A DNA stretch of 6,091 nt from Thermoplasmatales archaeon (GTDB lineage Archaea > Thermoplasmatota > Thermoplasmata > Methanomassiliicoccales > Methanomethylophilaceae), in contig JAAYKC010000097.1 in assembly GCA_012522645.1 (NCBI GenBank), positions 1 to 6,091 on the forward strand, given 5' to 3'. The notes beneath the pieces were generated by a model, which was given only the letters and a program-made list of their open reading frames with translations, did no database searches and was not told where the DNA came from. The position numbers were made by a program, and so were the translations under genes. Positions 5,951 through 6,091 of this stretch are shown one piece after another. The number at the start of each line of letters is the position of its first letter. Within the stretch, counting starts at the first letter, position 1.

Positions 5951-6091
5951 TCACTGTTTCTTTCCTTTGAGTTCAGATATCTCCAACAGCTGCTGGTAAG
6001 ATTCGATCCCGTCAACCTTCACTCGATTGGTGCAATATGTGCTGTAAAACAGCCTGGTGAAATTGATCCTCTCAAGATTCAGACAAAAAAC
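5951..6091 (-). CDS. Unidentified protein, C-terminal 46 residues (partial)
   Basis: The minus strand is open from the right edge to a TGA at 5953-5951, giving 46 residues that include LERINFTRLFYSTYC and VDGIESYQQLLEISELKGKK and end KKQ. The start lies outside. It converges on dapB with a 97-base gap (5851-5947 or so) in which I see no gene and no clear hairpin. The fragment is basic, has no membrane segment and matches no family I can name. A transposase C-terminus (of the 'V-G … LL … L' type) is conceivable but not supported. The reading frame is short enough that chance cannot be excluded. Confidence 0.5.
   Translation of the reverse strand, partial: VFCLNLERINFTRLFYSTYCTNRVKVDGIESYQQLLEISELKGKKQ

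Noticed and set aside
1..6091. tRNA, rRNA or CRISPR array
   Set aside because: No cloverleaf with a TTCRA-type arm, no rRNA motif and no regularly spaced direct repeats were seen in any intergenic stretch.

Overview
The window looks like an accessory stretch of a methanogenic archaeon chromosome, most likely Methanomassiliicoccales (Thermoplasmatota). The grounds are indirect: TATA-like boxes about 25 bases before start codons that lack a Shine-Dalgarno site, strong GGAGG-type sites inside an operon, and a secreted protein with a very hydrophobic signal peptide ending in an SSDDSAADE-type segment, a style I associate with that order. No rRNA or other marker is present, so the assignment is an inference.

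Layout. At 1-295 (minus) lies the N-terminal part of a YqaJ/PD-(D/E)XK-nuclease-like gene running off the left edge. About 548-1296 (minus) is a decayed DDE transposase gene (IS1634/IS4-like) with several frame changes, plus two small hairpins. At 1328-4664 (plus) is a tightly overlapping three-gene operon: a BcrA/LanF-type ABC ATPase, an ABC-2-type permease with six predicted membrane segments, and a secreted protein with a C-terminal membrane anchor. The third gene carries an in-frame TGA at 3600-3602, yet its reading frame stays open for 353 more codons. Two hairpins, the second followed by T6, close the operon. At 5050-5850 (plus) is dapB, preceded by a 29-codon upstream ORF whose stop overlaps the dapB start. 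At 5951-6091 (minus) is the C-terminal end of an unidentified gene running off the right edge.

How they work together. The ATPase and permease should form a membrane exporter or immunity-type ABC transporter. The third protein, translated from an overlapping start behind a strong ribosome binding site, is probably its extracellular partner. dapB is a housekeeping lysine-pathway gene separated from the operon by a terminator and about 300 bases of AT-rich leader. The left third (nuclease-like gene and IS relic) is mobile or accessory DNA, and the operon promoter sits right at the edge of the relic.

The observations most worth following are the internal TGA in the surface-protein gene, the uncharacterised ATPase-permease-surface protein trio, and the short ORF coupled to dapB.
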